Below are positions 15,297 through 23,956 of a stretch of 33,354 nt of DNA, one piece after another (the stretch's first letter is position 1; each line of letters opens with the position of its first letter). Source of the DNA: an uncultured Bacteroidales bacterium (GTDB taxonomy: Bacteria; Bacteroidota; Bacteroidia; Bacteroidales; UBA932); contig CAKUVA010000022.1 in NCBI GenBank assembly GCA_934693135.1, forward strand, positions 1 to 33,354, written 5' to 3'. Under the pieces are notes generated by a model, which was given only the letters and a program-made list of their open reading frames with translations, had not been told where the DNA came from and did no database searches. The position numbers and the translations under genes were made by a program.

Positions 15297-16673
15297 CTAT
15301 TTATTCTTTGTCCCGGCAGCGGTTCTCTTCCTTGTACTTGCCGTAGTTTTTTTCACGGCCGACTTCTTGGCAGAAGTTATCTTTACGGCAGATTTTCTCG
15401 CTGTCTTTTTCTTCGCAGGTTCAGCTAAAGCCTCTTCTGTACGTTTTTCCGGCACAAAGTTAACAACACTCGTTGAATATTCATCATTGACACGTATAAT
15501 AAAATCACTCAAAACGTTCATATAGTTGATGAATGCCTCGTATGGAGTGTCGTATGGGTTAAAATATTTGTGGACCTCTCCATCAGAGAAAAATTTTGTG
15601 CACATGTAATAGAAATGGTCACTCTCCTGTAAATGCCCGAAGTCATTGTACAAGACAGGATCATTGACAAGCGCAATTTTTTCATACAGCCCATATAGCT
15701 TATTATACGCTTCTTGCTGTAACTCATTTCCAAGCCATGCGGTAACATCGCGCTCCTCGTCAGCCCAAGATATAGGCTCAAGAACCTCAAGTTGTGATAT
15801 CGGCTTGTTCCATTTGGCCACTTCAGATGGCGTGTTGAATTTGAACATACCATCCTTCAAGACAGCTTCAGGCAAATATCGCATAAAATCAAAAATACCT
15901 GTTGAAGCATTCTGATGCTCGCCGAATGTTTCATAATCCATGAACAGATTTATAACATCTCCATTGGTCGATGATATTTCATTCTTTAGCCAAAAAAGAT
16001 ACTTATCAGCCGTAAGAGGCCAATCTTTCCAACTTCTATTCGAAAATCTGAAAGCAATATCATCGCTCAACTCATAGTTACGAAGCAAAAGCTTGAGCTT
16101 TGGTTGTCTCGGATCGGTATAGACAAAATCTGGACTTCTCCACGCAAGTATATGCCTTGCCCCTTCTGTAAGCATAGTATGGAAACCCATGTCATATACT
16201 TGTTCGCCTATCACATCAGAATATATAAGTTCCGTATTTCTAAAAGTCACCGGAGTAACTCCGAAATAGCGACTAATAGCTTCCTTATGCTTGGATACTT
16301 GGTGACTAAATTCTGCGGGTGAAGCAAGTGAAGCCAAAGAATGATAATATGTTTCACATAAGAATTCTACACACCCTGTGTCTGCAAGCTTCTTAAAGCT
16401 CTCTATCACTTCAGGTGCATATCTGTCGAACTGTTCGAGGGCTGATCCAGAGATAGATAGCGCGACCTTGAACGCCCCATCATATTTCTTGATAAGATCA
16501 TACAAGAGATTATTCATCGGCAGATAGCAGAGTTCCGCAACACGTCTCAGAATCGTCCTATTTGTGAAATCATCATAATAATGAGAATCCTTACCTATAT
16601 CGAAAAACCTGTAAAGCCTAAGCCTCGTAGGCTGATGTATCTGAAAATACAGGCATATACTCTTTGTATTCAT
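15297..16673 (-). CDS. GH57 family alpha-glucan hydrolase or transferase with basic C-terminal tail
   Basis: The 458-residue protein belongs to glycoside hydrolase family 57: HQP at 13-15 (motif 1), CETYYHS near 106-112, FRNTELIYSD with the probable nucleophile Glu148, and MDYETFGEHQ with the probable acid/base Asp246. Family members include alpha-amylases, 4-alpha-glucanotransferases and branching enzymes, and the sequence alone does not decide among them. No signal peptide is present, so it acts on cytoplasmic glycogen. The last 39 residues (420-458) are a Lys/Ala/Thr/Ser tail with repeated KSAVK units, resembling histone H1-like tails and unrelated to the catalytic fold. It lies 7 nt after the GT4 gene and 5 nt before the fusion gene. 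Confidence 0.9.
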   Translation of the reverse strand: MNTKSICLYFQIHQPTRLRLYRFFDIGKDSHYYDDFTNRTILRRVAELCYLPMNNLLYDLIKKYDGAFKVALSISGSALEQFDRYAPEVIESFKKLADTGCVEFLCETYYHSLASLASPAEFSHQVSKHKEAISRYFGVTPVTFRNTELIYSDVIGEQVYDMGFHTMLTEGARHILAWRSPDFVYTDPRQPKLKLLLRNYELSDDIAFRFSNRSWKDWPLTADKYLFWLKNEISSTNGDVINLFMDYETFGEHQNASTGIFDFMRYLPEAVLKDGMFKFNTPSEVAKWNKPISQLEVLEPISWADEERDVTAWLGNELQQEAYNKLYGLYEKIALVNDPVLYNDFGHLQESDHFYYMCTKFFSDGEVHKYFNPYDTPYEAFINYMNVLSDFIIRVNDEYSTSVVNFVPEKRTEEALAEPAKKKTARKSAVKITSAKKSAVKKTTASTRKRTAAGTKNK

Positions 16674-16680
16674 AATTTTT

Positions 16681-17973
16681 TTACTTAATCACCGACTCAT
16701 AAACATTTTTAATCTTTGTAGCAGCATTGTTCCATTTAAGTGTGTTGACCTCGTCATACCCATATTTGGAAGCAAACCGCGAAAGTGCAGGATATTGCAG
16801 AAGCGCATAAATCTCGTCTGCCATAGCATCTACATCCCAAAAATCTACTTTAAACGCATATTTAAGAACTTCTGCGGCACCTGATTGTCTCGATATAACA
16901 GAAGGGACACCTGAACGCATGGCCTCCAAAGGCGATATTCCGAAAGGTTCGGATACTGACGGCATCACATAAACATCAGATAGCGCAAACATTTTCTGGA
17001 CCTCACTTCCGCGAAGGAATCCTGTAAAATGAAATCTGTCCGATATGCCGAGCCGTGCGACCTGACGTATGGAACGGTTCATCATATCGCCGCTCCCAGC
17101 CATCACGAAACGAACATTATCACAGCGTTTTAGGACTTTGGCGGCAGCCTCTATGAAGTACTCCGGACCTTTCTGAAAGGTGATTCTTCCAAGAAATGTA
17201 ACCACCTTGTCCTTCACTCCTCTTTCAACATTCACTTCGCTCCTACCACTGAAATCTACAGCATTATGTACTGTAATGACCTTGCTCGGATCAATGCCGT
17301 ATTTGGTTATTACAATATTCCTTGTCAGATCACTGACTGTTATTACCTTGTCTGCAGCTTCCATCCCTCGTTTCTCTATATCGTACACGCGGGTATCTAT
17401 ATTCTGATCACTGCTTCTGTCAAAGGATGTGGCATGAACATGAACCACAAGCGGCTTTCCAGAAAGTCTCTTGGCTGCGATACCTGCCATATATGTAAGC
17501 CAGTCATGTGCATGAATCACATCGAAATCCCCCTTGCGTGTCATAGCAATAGTTCCGGCCACCATAGCATATCTCGCAACTTCTTCCATAAGATTGGAGC
17601 CATATTTCCCCGAAAACTTGTATGTCTTGCCATACTGTACAGAGAAATCACGAACTTGGCGTTTTCTGTCTTCTTCCACCAAAGTATGGAACTCTTCAGG
17701 ATCAAGATATGGAACCATATTAGTTCCGATATGCACGAATTGAACCTTATCAAGAAAATCGTCGACATTCATCGTATCAGTCATCTCCACAGGGACATCA
17801 CTGGCATTGACAATATCGGCTACACTTCGATCTTCATCTCCGCTCGCGGACGGCATTACGAAAATCGTTTCCACGCCATTGGCTGCCAAACCTTTGACGA
17901 TACCGTAGCAAGCAGTTCCGAGGCCACCGGCTATATGTGGAGGGAATTCCCATCCAAACATCAATACTCTCAT
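16681..17973 (-). CDS. GT4-family glycosyltransferase, probably glucan-synthesising
   Basis: The 430-residue protein has the two-domain GT-B fold: GWEFPPHIAGGLGTACYGIV at the N-terminus, HAHDWLTYMAGIAAKR in the first domain, and in the second domain VTFLGRITFQKGPEYFIEAA and the E-x7-E signature EPFGISPLEAMRSGVPSV. The opening resembles glycogen and starch synthases, but the rest fits family 4. Its place between debranching and GH57 genes suggests work on glycogen, perhaps as a second synthase or a primer-making enzyme; that is inference. Its ATG shares one base with the TAA stop of the debranching enzyme gene (TAATG), typical of coupled translation. Confidence 0.88.
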   Translation of the reverse strand: MRVLMFGWEFPPHIAGGLGTACYGIVKGLAANGVETIFVMPSASGDEDRSVADIVNASDVPVEMTDTMNVDDFLDKVQFVHIGTNMVPYLDPEEFHTLVEEDRKRQVRDFSVQYGKTYKFSGKYGSNLMEEVARYAMVAGTIAMTRKGDFDVIHAHDWLTYMAGIAAKRLSGKPLVVHVHATSFDRSSDQNIDTRVYDIEKRGMEAADKVITVSDLTRNIVITKYGIDPSKVITVHNAVDFSGRSEVNVERGVKDKVVTFLGRITFQKGPEYFIEAAAKVLKRCDNVRFVMAGSGDMMNRSIRQVARLGISDRFHFTGFLRGSEVQKMFALSDVYVMPSVSEPFGISPLEAMRSGVPSVISRQSGAAEVLKYAFKVDFWDVDAMADEIYALLQYPALSRFASKYGYDEVNTLKWNNAATKIKNVYESVIK

Positions 17974-19907
17974 TACTGTTCCTCCCTGTATTTCTTTATC
18001 ATATATTCTACATAAAGAAGAGCTGCAGTGCTCATGGCCGAAGAAATGGCACCATGAGGCTCATGTGGAGGATCTCCATCATATAGTTCCGAGAAGGCCC
18101 CCACACCATGCTTATTCAAGTCAACATAGAACCCTTCCATAAGATCTTCCGCACGATGGCAAAACGCTGCTCCATGCATTCTGAACTTTATTATCGAATA
18201 AGGCAGAAGCATAGCCGGCCATGCGCATCCTTGATGGTATGCAAGATCCCTATCTTTTTGAGTTCCCTCATATACTCCACGATATTTCACATCCCTTGGG
18301 GACAATGTCCTTATTCCACGCGAAGTCACGAGTTCTCGGTCTACAACATTCATTATGCTGCCAAGTATCTCATCGCTCACCGGCTGATGGAATACCGCCA
18401 TGGCAAACAGTTGGTTAGGACGAACATCTGCATTCTGACCATTATTATCTACATAGTCTGCAAGATATCCTCGCTCCGGCATCCAGAACATCTTCTGGTA
18501 ATTTTCTTTAACGAGATCCCGTATCGGAGACCACTCATTGACAAACTTGCGATTTTTCCCATATTTTTCTTCCATTTCGATGGAAAAACATAGAATATCA
18601 TACCAGAATGCATTAGTTTCCACCTGATATCCAGCACGTTCCGTAACAGGATTACCATCAATATAAGCATTCATCCAAGTCAATGCTGTCCTTTCTTTCT
18701 GGGCCCAAAGCAATCCATTAGGCTGGAGTGACACTTCTTTCCTATGCCCCGGCGCATAGCTTTCAACTACACGACAAACGACATCACCATACTTCTTCCA
18801 TACCTTCTCTGGAGATGCCCCGGCAGCTATATATTCCTGAAGCACAGGAGCTATCATAAGCGGAGCTTCAACCTGAGTGGTCCTGGAGAAGAATCGTTCC
18901 TCATTATCTTTTATAAGATTGTCAAGAATCTCTTCGAAATCAGAAAAACGTTCCGTCGCCACAGCAAGTCCTGGAAGTGAAAACAAAGTTTCTCGCAACA
19001 AACCGGTATATAGCCATGAGAATCCAGCTGTTATACTTTTCTTTCCATTTCTGTCGCGGATAAGCAAGTCTGCACAATGCATCAGCTGATCATGATAGCT
19101 TCCAATCTTGTACATCCTCTTAAGCGCTGCATTGAACCTCCTCGTGATCATCTTGGAATTCACCTCATCCACAGATGCCGACAATATCACAACATCGCCC
19201 TCCTTCATAGGGATGACAAACACTCCAGGAACAAACAAATCCTCCTTACATTCGAATCCGCGTCTTGCTTCATCAGAGTAGGTTATACCATAGTACCAAC
19301 ATGGTGACGGTTTATATTCGAAAACAGACTTATTCAGTTGCAAATTGAGATCAGGAAAGCCCCTATACATATTGAATGCTACCCCATCTTGCACTTCCCT
19401 AAATGATGTATTCGCTTCAGGATTCTGTTTCGTAAGACTATGTATATTCCTAAATGCCAAGAAAGGTTTAAGTATAAGTGACAGCATAGCCGGTGATTTA
19501 CGTAGTTCATAACGTATCATCACCTGATCCTTATCCGGCACAAGCATTATACTCTTCACGAACTCTACTTCCCCAACCCTATATTCCACTGATGGAATAG
19601 GATCTGCTTGAAAATCGACAATGTATTTATGCCCCCTCGGTTCATAAATGTCGCCATAACAGTGAATACCGAGATTAAACATCTTGCCATTCACATCAAG
19701 ACTCTCGTCCACAGAAGACAGAAGCATATACTTGTTTCCTCCGAAATTATCCACAGGAACACCAAGCAGCCCATGATAGCGCCGTGTGTTGCATGTTACT
19801 ATCGAAGTATTGCAATATGCCCCAGTCTTGTTCGCACAAATAATTTCCCGTTTCAGCGAATAGGACAAGTTCACCAGTTCAGCCTTATTGAATTTCAAAA
19901 ACGCCAT
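17973..19907 (-). CDS. Glycogen debranching enzyme (amylo-alpha-1,6-glucosidase, GH133-like)
   Basis: The 644-residue cytoplasmic enzyme has the GDE N-terminal domain (about 1-260, with TGAYCNTSIVTCNTRRYHGLLG and YEPRGHKYIVDF) followed by the (alpha/alpha)6 barrel GDE C-terminal domain (about 290-640). The C-terminal domain has FSWLYTGLLRETLFSLPGLA, VRPNQLFAMAVFHQPVSD and YHQGCAWPAMLLPYSI. It removes alpha-1,6 branch stubs left by the phosphorylase, so it fits directly with the phosphorylase half of the fusion protein. The start at 19907 lies 12 nt after the branching enzyme stop. No Glg-X-type GH13 debranching enzyme is present, so this is the only debrancher of the cluster. Confidence 0.94.
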   Translation of the reverse strand: MAFLKFNKAELVNLSYSLKREIICANKTGAYCNTSIVTCNTRRYHGLLGVPVDNFGGNKYMLLSSVDESLDVNGKMFNLGIHCYGDIYEPRGHKYIVDFQADPIPSVEYRVGEVEFVKSIMLVPDKDQVMIRYELRKSPAMLSLILKPFLAFRNIHSLTKQNPEANTSFREVQDGVAFNMYRGFPDLNLQLNKSVFEYKPSPCWYYGITYSDEARRGFECKEDLFVPGVFVIPMKEGDVVILSASVDEVNSKMITRRFNAALKRMYKIGSYHDQLMHCADLLIRDRNGKKSITAGFSWLYTGLLRETLFSLPGLAVATERFSDFEEILDNLIKDNEERFFSRTTQVEAPLMIAPVLQEYIAAGASPEKVWKKYGDVVCRVVESYAPGHRKEVSLQPNGLLWAQKERTALTWMNAYIDGNPVTERAGYQVETNAFWYDILCFSIEMEEKYGKNRKFVNEWSPIRDLVKENYQKMFWMPERGYLADYVDNNGQNADVRPNQLFAMAVFHQPVSDEILGSIMNVVDRELVTSRGIRTLSPRDVKYRGVYEGTQKDRDLAYHQGCAWPAMLLPYSIIKFRMHGAAFCHRAEDLMEGFYVDLNKHGVGAFSELYDGDPPHEPHGAISSAMSTAALLYVEYMIKKYREEQ

Positions 19908-19919
19908 ATCGAACTTGAA

Positions 19920-21899
19920 TTATTGGTTTTCAGTTTTATTGCAGTCCTGGAATACAAGCGCACAACGACTTGGCAGATAAACTACCAGCCTACCGTCTGA
20001 TACATGCTCTTCTCTCAGTTCAAGTCTGGAGAATCCGTCATAGCATTTTTCATCAGAATCCAGAACAAGTCTCCACTTCCCTTCCGGAGCTTCAAAAGCA
20101 TACCCGGGGAAAGACCCAGACGGATTGAAGTCAAACGCAAATATATAATTTTTGCGCCTGAAAATCAAGACTTTTTTCTCTTCATCTGCCACTATAAGTT
20201 CCGGTCGTGAGGACAAGATATTCTCTTCTCTAAAAAGATGTATCATATCTCTGTCAAAGTTCATAAGATAACGATATCGCAAGTAGTCCGGTCTGCAAAG
20301 AGACCACTGGCGTCTCGCATATTTGTAAGACCAACCATTCCCGGCACGAGGAAAATCTATCCACTCAGGATGTCCGAATTCATTCCCCATGAAAGTAAGA
20401 TAACCATCACCTGCCGTTGCCAATGTCACCAATCGTATCATCTTGTGCAATGCCACCCCCCTATCTACAACAAGATTTTTAGAATCAATATTCATAGATG
20501 TGTACATCTCCTTGTCTATAAGACGGAATATGAGAGTTTTGTCTCCTACAAGAGCCTGATCATGACATTCAGCATAACTAATGGTTTTCTCATCATTCCT
20601 CTTATTAGTCAGTTCCCACCATATTTCCCCCATACTCCATTGCTCGTCAGACTTTTCCTTCAACCATTTTATCCAATGATCAGCGATCCCCATGGCCATA
20701 CGAAAATCAAAGCCTAAACCGCCAATTTCAAATGGTGCGGCAAGCCCCGCCATTCCGCTCATGTCTTCCGCAATAGTTATGGCATCAGGGTTCATTTCTC
20801 GAACAAGCATTGCTGCCAATGCCAAGTAGGTGACAGCATTTTCATCCACCCCATCATTGAAATAATTATCATATCCAACAAAGTCCTTTCCTAACCCATG
20901 ATCCCAATACAACATACTGGTGACGCCATCGAAGCGAAATCCATCAAGATGATATTCTTCCATCCAGAACTTGCAATTAGACAAAAGGAAATATTTCGTC
21001 TCATTTTTTCCATAATCAAAACATCTGGAGCCCCATGCCGGGTGATATCCTTGTGGTCCACTATAGAAATACAAATCATCATGCCCATCGAAAAGGCCAA
21101 GCCCCTCAGCTTCATTGTCCACACTATGAGAATGAACTATATCCATCACCACAGCAATTCCTAAACCATGTGCATCATCCACAAGATGCTTAAATTCCTC
21201 CGGTGTCCCGAAACGTGATGACAACGCATAGAAATTGGATACCTGATAGCCAAATGAGCCATAATAAGGATGCTCCTGTAGCGCCATTATCTGTATCGTA
21301 TCATAACCCAATTCTTTTACATGAGGAAGAACATTGACACGAAATTCTTCGAAAGAGGCAACTTTCTCTTCCTCCGAGCTCATACCGATATGGCACTCGT
21401 AGATGAGAGGGTGCGGCCTCGGTCCAGGTCCTTCATTTCGCCATACATAAGGCTCAGGTTCCCATACTTGCGCACTAAACACTTTTGTCACAGGATCTTG
21501 AACAACACGGCGAACATACGATGGGAGTCTTTCTCCTCCACCTCCGGGCCACTCTATAAATAACTTGTACAGTTCTCCATGATGCAGGAACATGGAAGGA
21601 AGATGAATTTCCCAATTCCCAGAACCGATTGGCTGAAGAGAATACGCCGATGTCCTCTTCCAGTTGTTGAACTCGCCTATGAGATATATTCTATTCGCAT
21701 GTGGTGCCCATTCCCTAAATACCCATCTTCCATCAGAGTCCCTATGAAGGCCATAGTACAAGTGATTATTAAGCCCTTTGGACAAAGATCCATCCAAAGA
21801 TATCTTGGCCTTTTCTTCCAAGATACGCTCATGTCTGGCCTTTATCGCATCTTCATAAGGTTTCAGATAAGGGTCAGTGTCATATATATATTTCATCAT
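19920..21899 (-). CDS. glgB: 1,4-alpha-glucan branching enzyme (GH13, eukaryote-like)
   Basis: The 659-residue enzyme introduces alpha-1,6 branches into glycogen. An N-terminal CBM48-like domain (about 45-150, with FREWAPHANRIYLIGEFNNW) precedes the GH13 barrel. The catalytic residues are Asp324 in DGFRFDGVTSM, Glu378 in ITIAEDMSG, and the later His-Asp of YAECHDQALVGDKT; spacing of the first two matches known branching enzymes. A C-terminal beta domain ends in LPSRCALVFQ. The pattern and length resemble eukaryotic branching enzymes (GH13 subfamily 8) more than E. coli GlgB. The ATG at 21899 overlaps the xseB stop by 4 nt (ATGA), which couples it to exonuclease VII. Confidence 0.94.
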   Translation of the reverse strand: MMKYIYDTDPYLKPYEDAIKARHERILEEKAKISLDGSLSKGLNNHLYYGLHRDSDGRWVFREWAPHANRIYLIGEFNNWKRTSAYSLQPIGSGNWEIHLPSMFLHHGELYKLFIEWPGGGGERLPSYVRRVVQDPVTKVFSAQVWEPEPYVWRNEGPGPRPHPLIYECHIGMSSEEEKVASFEEFRVNVLPHVKELGYDTIQIMALQEHPYYGSFGYQVSNFYALSSRFGTPEEFKHLVDDAHGLGIAVVMDIVHSHSVDNEAEGLGLFDGHDDLYFYSGPQGYHPAWGSRCFDYGKNETKYFLLSNCKFWMEEYHLDGFRFDGVTSMLYWDHGLGKDFVGYDNYFNDGVDENAVTYLALAAMLVREMNPDAITIAEDMSGMAGLAAPFEIGGLGFDFRMAMGIADHWIKWLKEKSDEQWSMGEIWWELTNKRNDEKTISYAECHDQALVGDKTLIFRLIDKEMYTSMNIDSKNLVVDRGVALHKMIRLVTLATAGDGYLTFMGNEFGHPEWIDFPRAGNGWSYKYARRQWSLCRPDYLRYRYLMNFDRDMIHLFREENILSSRPELIVADEEKKVLIFRRKNYIFAFDFNPSGSFPGYAFEAPEGKWRLVLDSDEKCYDGFSRLELREEHVSDGRLVVYLPSRCALVFQDCNKTENQ

Positions 21900-22081
21900 A
21901 TCGAGTCTATTATATCCGCCTTGTCTCTAACAGTCCTAAGATAAGCCCTACAAGAGGCTATCAGCTCACTTGCGCGTGCGACATATTTATCGATGTCATC
22001 AATACCCGTCGAAGGGTCTTCAACTTTGGCAGCAATCTGTTCAAGTTCCTTGATTGCCTTATTATAATCAACGTTTTCCAT
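21896..22081 (-). CDS. xseB: Exonuclease VII small subunit
   Basis: The 61-residue protein has the family form: NVDYNKAIKELEQIAAKVEDP, then GIDDIDKYVARASELIASCRAYL, a helical hairpin that wraps the large subunit. Exonuclease VII degrades single-stranded DNA in both directions into short oligonucleotides and takes part in mismatch repair. It overlaps xseA upstream by 14 nt and glgB downstream by 4 nt, and so joins DNA repair genes to the glycogen genes in one transcript. Confidence 0.93.
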   Translation of the reverse strand: MENVDYNKAIKELEQIAAKVEDPSTGIDDIDKYVARASELIASCRAYLRTVRDKADIIDSI

Positions 22082-23192
22082 ATTCTTTTTTATTTTTCAC
22101 TTCGCATCCGAGAACGCCATCCGAGAACATAACAGAAATCATATCTCCGACCTTCCGGCCTTCGGATTTCTTCAACACCACACCTTCAGCATCTGTCACA
22201 AGTACATATCCCCTTGCAAGAATCCGTCTCGGATCAGCACCAGAAATTCTCGCTTCCAAGACATCGATTTTGGAGTTCATTGCAGATATCTTGTTAATAA
22301 ACGCCATTTTCAGCCTTGAACCATAGGACATAATTTTCTGATCTTCCGACATATAGATATCCAAGAAAAAATCAGCAAGAGCAGTCGGTGTTTTCACATT
22401 CTCCCAAGAGACCATGTCACACACATGATAATCTTGGTCATGTCCTACTGCTGTAAGCACAGGCACTGGGCAGCACGCGATGGCTGATGCAATCTCATAA
22501 TCATCGAAACAAGCAAGATCAAGTTTAGCCCCTCCGCCTCTTAATATTAAAACAGCATCATAAGGTTTGGCAGAAGATGATATAGACTTCACGGCATCTG
22601 CAATAGACCGTGGGGCAGAAGTACCCTGCATGACAGCTTCAATAAGATCTGTATGGAATGTGAAGCCAAATTCATTTTCATGCAAATGGCGCATAAAATC
22701 CCTATAACCGGCAGCATCCGGCGCCGAAATAACTGCAAACCTATACGGCAACTCTGTCATCACAAGCGATTTTTGCCGCTCCATCAAACCTTCTCGCACA
22801 AGCCTCGCAATAGTTTCCTGCTTTTCCGCCTCCCTATCACCGATAGTATACCCAGGATCAATGTCATCTATTATCAATGAAAAACCATACAGCTGGCTAA
22901 AATTCACTTGTACACGCACAAGCACATTAATCCCAGCCTGAAGAGGCATCCCAGTTACAGATTCGAAATAAGGCGATAAGAAACGGAACGCGGAGCTCCA
23001 TATTATCGCCTGAGATTTAGCTACAAGATTCTGTCCATCAGACTGAGACAACTCCATATAGCAATGTCCTCCAGTCCTTGCTTTCATGGCACTTATTTCT
23101 GCCTTAACCCATACCTTTTCAGGGAATGCGCCCTCCACCGACGATTTCAGTCTTGTTTGCAATGTATATAAATCCAAAGCTGTCTTTTCCAT
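22068..23192 (-). CDS. xseA: Exonuclease VII large subunit
   Basis: The 374-residue catalytic subunit has an N-terminal OB-fold DNA-binding domain (about 10-105, VWVKAEISAMK...GHCYMELSQ) and the nuclease core with FAVISAPDAAGYRDF, VLILRGGGAKLDLACFDD and VLTAVGHDQDYHVCDM, followed by a coiled region. The core is shorter than in E. coli (456 residues) because the coiled-coil segment is reduced. Two ATGs are possible, at 23204 and 23192. A GGAGGA stretch at 23202-23197 sits 4 nt before the second, so I prefer 23192. It is the first gene of the eight-gene operon that runs through glycogen metabolism to ribF. Confidence 0.93.
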   Translation of the reverse strand: MEKTALDLYTLQTRLKSSVEGAFPEKVWVKAEISAMKARTGGHCYMELSQSDGQNLVAKSQAIIWSSAFRFLSPYFESVTGMPLQAGINVLVRVQVNFSQLYGFSLIIDDIDPGYTIGDREAEKQETIARLVREGLMERQKSLVMTELPYRFAVISAPDAAGYRDFMRHLHENEFGFTFHTDLIEAVMQGTSAPRSIADAVKSISSSAKPYDAVLILRGGGAKLDLACFDDYEIASAIACCPVPVLTAVGHDQDYHVCDMVSWENVKTPTALADFFLDIYMSEDQKIMSYGSRLKMAFINKISAMNSKIDVLEARISGADPRRILARGYVLVTDAEGVVLKKSEGRKVGDMISVMFSDGVLGCEVKNKKEYGKR

Positions 23193-23196
23193 ATTT

Positions 23197-23202
23197 TCCT
23201 CC
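23197..23202 (-). promoter_or_regulatory. Shine-Dalgarno-like site deciding the xseA start
   Basis: The minus strand reads GGAGGA followed by four bases and then ATG at 23192. Strong Shine-Dalgarno sequences are unusual in Bacteroidota, which makes this one stand out. If the upstream ATG at 23204 were used instead, this site would be codons 2-3. Confidence 0.5.
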
Positions 23203-23223
23203 ATCGATTAACTTGTCATTCCC

Positions 23224-23274
23224 ACCGAACAGGTGCATAAACATGTGGTCTATTCACAAATTTAAACAGATTCT
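23224..23274. repeat. Half-copy of the palindromic element, next to two opposed -7 boxes
   Basis: The 17-mer AAATTTAAACAGATTCT at 23258-23274 is identical to 7543-7559 in the large palindrome. Weaker similarity continues on the same side: TTTATG followed by a CCT and CGGT block, read on the minus strand down to about 23224. The other arm is missing. The half-copy fills the gap between the divergent xseA and ysxC genes. Confidence 0.6.
23257..23264 (-). promoter_or_regulatory. Possible -7 box of the xseA-glycogen-ribF operon
   Basis: The minus strand reads TAAATTTG, an exact TAnnTTTG match, about 65 nt upstream of the xseA ATG. No TTTG lies at the usual spacing. The box is made by the end of the repeat half-copy: the other copy has A instead of C at this point and would not match. 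Confidence 0.4.
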
Positions 23275-23286
23275 TATTTTTTTTAC

Positions 23287-23294
23287 TATCTTTG
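23287..23294 (+). promoter_or_regulatory. Probable -7 box of ysxC
   Basis: TATCTTTG is an exact TAnnTTTG match, followed by C as in many Bacteroidales promoters. It lies 39 nt upstream of the ysxC ATG, giving a leader of about 33 nt. A TTTA at 23261-23264 is the nearest -33 candidate, with a rather long 22-nt spacer. Confidence 0.55.
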
Positions 23295-23333
23295 CGCAAG
23301 TTTTTCAAGGAAACGTAACATTTTTCGGAAAAG

Positions 23334-23933
23334 ATGAAAATCTCCCAGGCAACTTTTGCTGGAAGCAGCACAAGGACGACACAGAAACCGGCTAGGAAAC
23401 TGCCGGAATTCGCTTTCATCGGAAGATCAAATGTCGGCAAATCTTCGCTGATAAATATGCTTTGTGGAAATCGCAAGCTCGCCATGACTTCCGGCACACC
23501 TGGTAAAACACGTCTTATAAATCATTTCATAATCAATGACAGTTGGTATCTTGTGGACCTTCCCGGATACGGATACGCAAAACTTCCAGGCAAAGAACGC
23601 GAGAAGATAACTGAAGTAATAAAGGACTATCTTAACTATTCAGAAGAGATGAAAGTCCTTTTCGTATTGATAGATGTAAGGCATGATATCGGAAAAATAG
23701 ACATGGATTTTCTGAATGAGCTTGGCTCAAATGGAATACCATTCGCTATCATCTTCACAAAAGGCGACAAACTTGGACCTGTCGCCAGAGCTACTCAAAT
23801 AGAGAAAGACAAACAACAACTCTCGGAGTTTTGGGAGACATTGCCCTTAAGCTTCGTCAGTTCAGCCACGAACGGTTTAGGCAGGGAAGAGATTCTCGAC
23901 TACATAGAAACCGTTCTTGCAGAGACCATATAA
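23334..23933 (+). CDS. ysxC: Ribosome biogenesis GTP-binding protein YsxC/EngB
   Basis: The 199-residue TRAFAC-class GTPase is needed for large ribosomal subunit assembly. The G motifs are clear: G1 GRSNVGKS (30-37), G2 Thr in SGTPGKT (53-59), G3 DLPGYG (75-80), G4 TKGDK, and G5 SSA in FVSSATNGLG. The G4 motif reads TKGDK; the Lys and Asp needed for guanine recognition are present. The ATG at 23334 is preceded by a -7 box at 23287-23294. prs follows 23 nt later on the same strand. Confidence 0.95.
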   Translation: MKISQATFAGSSTRTTQKPARKLPEFAFIGRSNVGKSSLINMLCGNRKLAMTSGTPGKTRLINHFIINDSWYLVDLPGYGYAKLPGKEREKITEVIKDYLNYSEEMKVLFVLIDVRHDIGKIDMDFLNELGSNGIPFAIIFTKGDKLGPVARATQIEKDKQQLSEFWETLPLSFVSSATNGLGREEILDYIETVLAETI

Positions 23934-23956
23934 AATGGAACAAACCAAAACATATA

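Noticed and set aside
17266..18015. 249-codon plus-strand ORF opposite the GT4 gene
   Set aside because: It is fully antisense to a protein with clear family motifs, has low-complexity unusual composition, and resembles no family.
23831..23956. Upstream extension of the prs frame into ysxC
   Set aside because: The added 42 residues are out-of-frame ysxC sequence; family similarity starts at the ATG at 23957.
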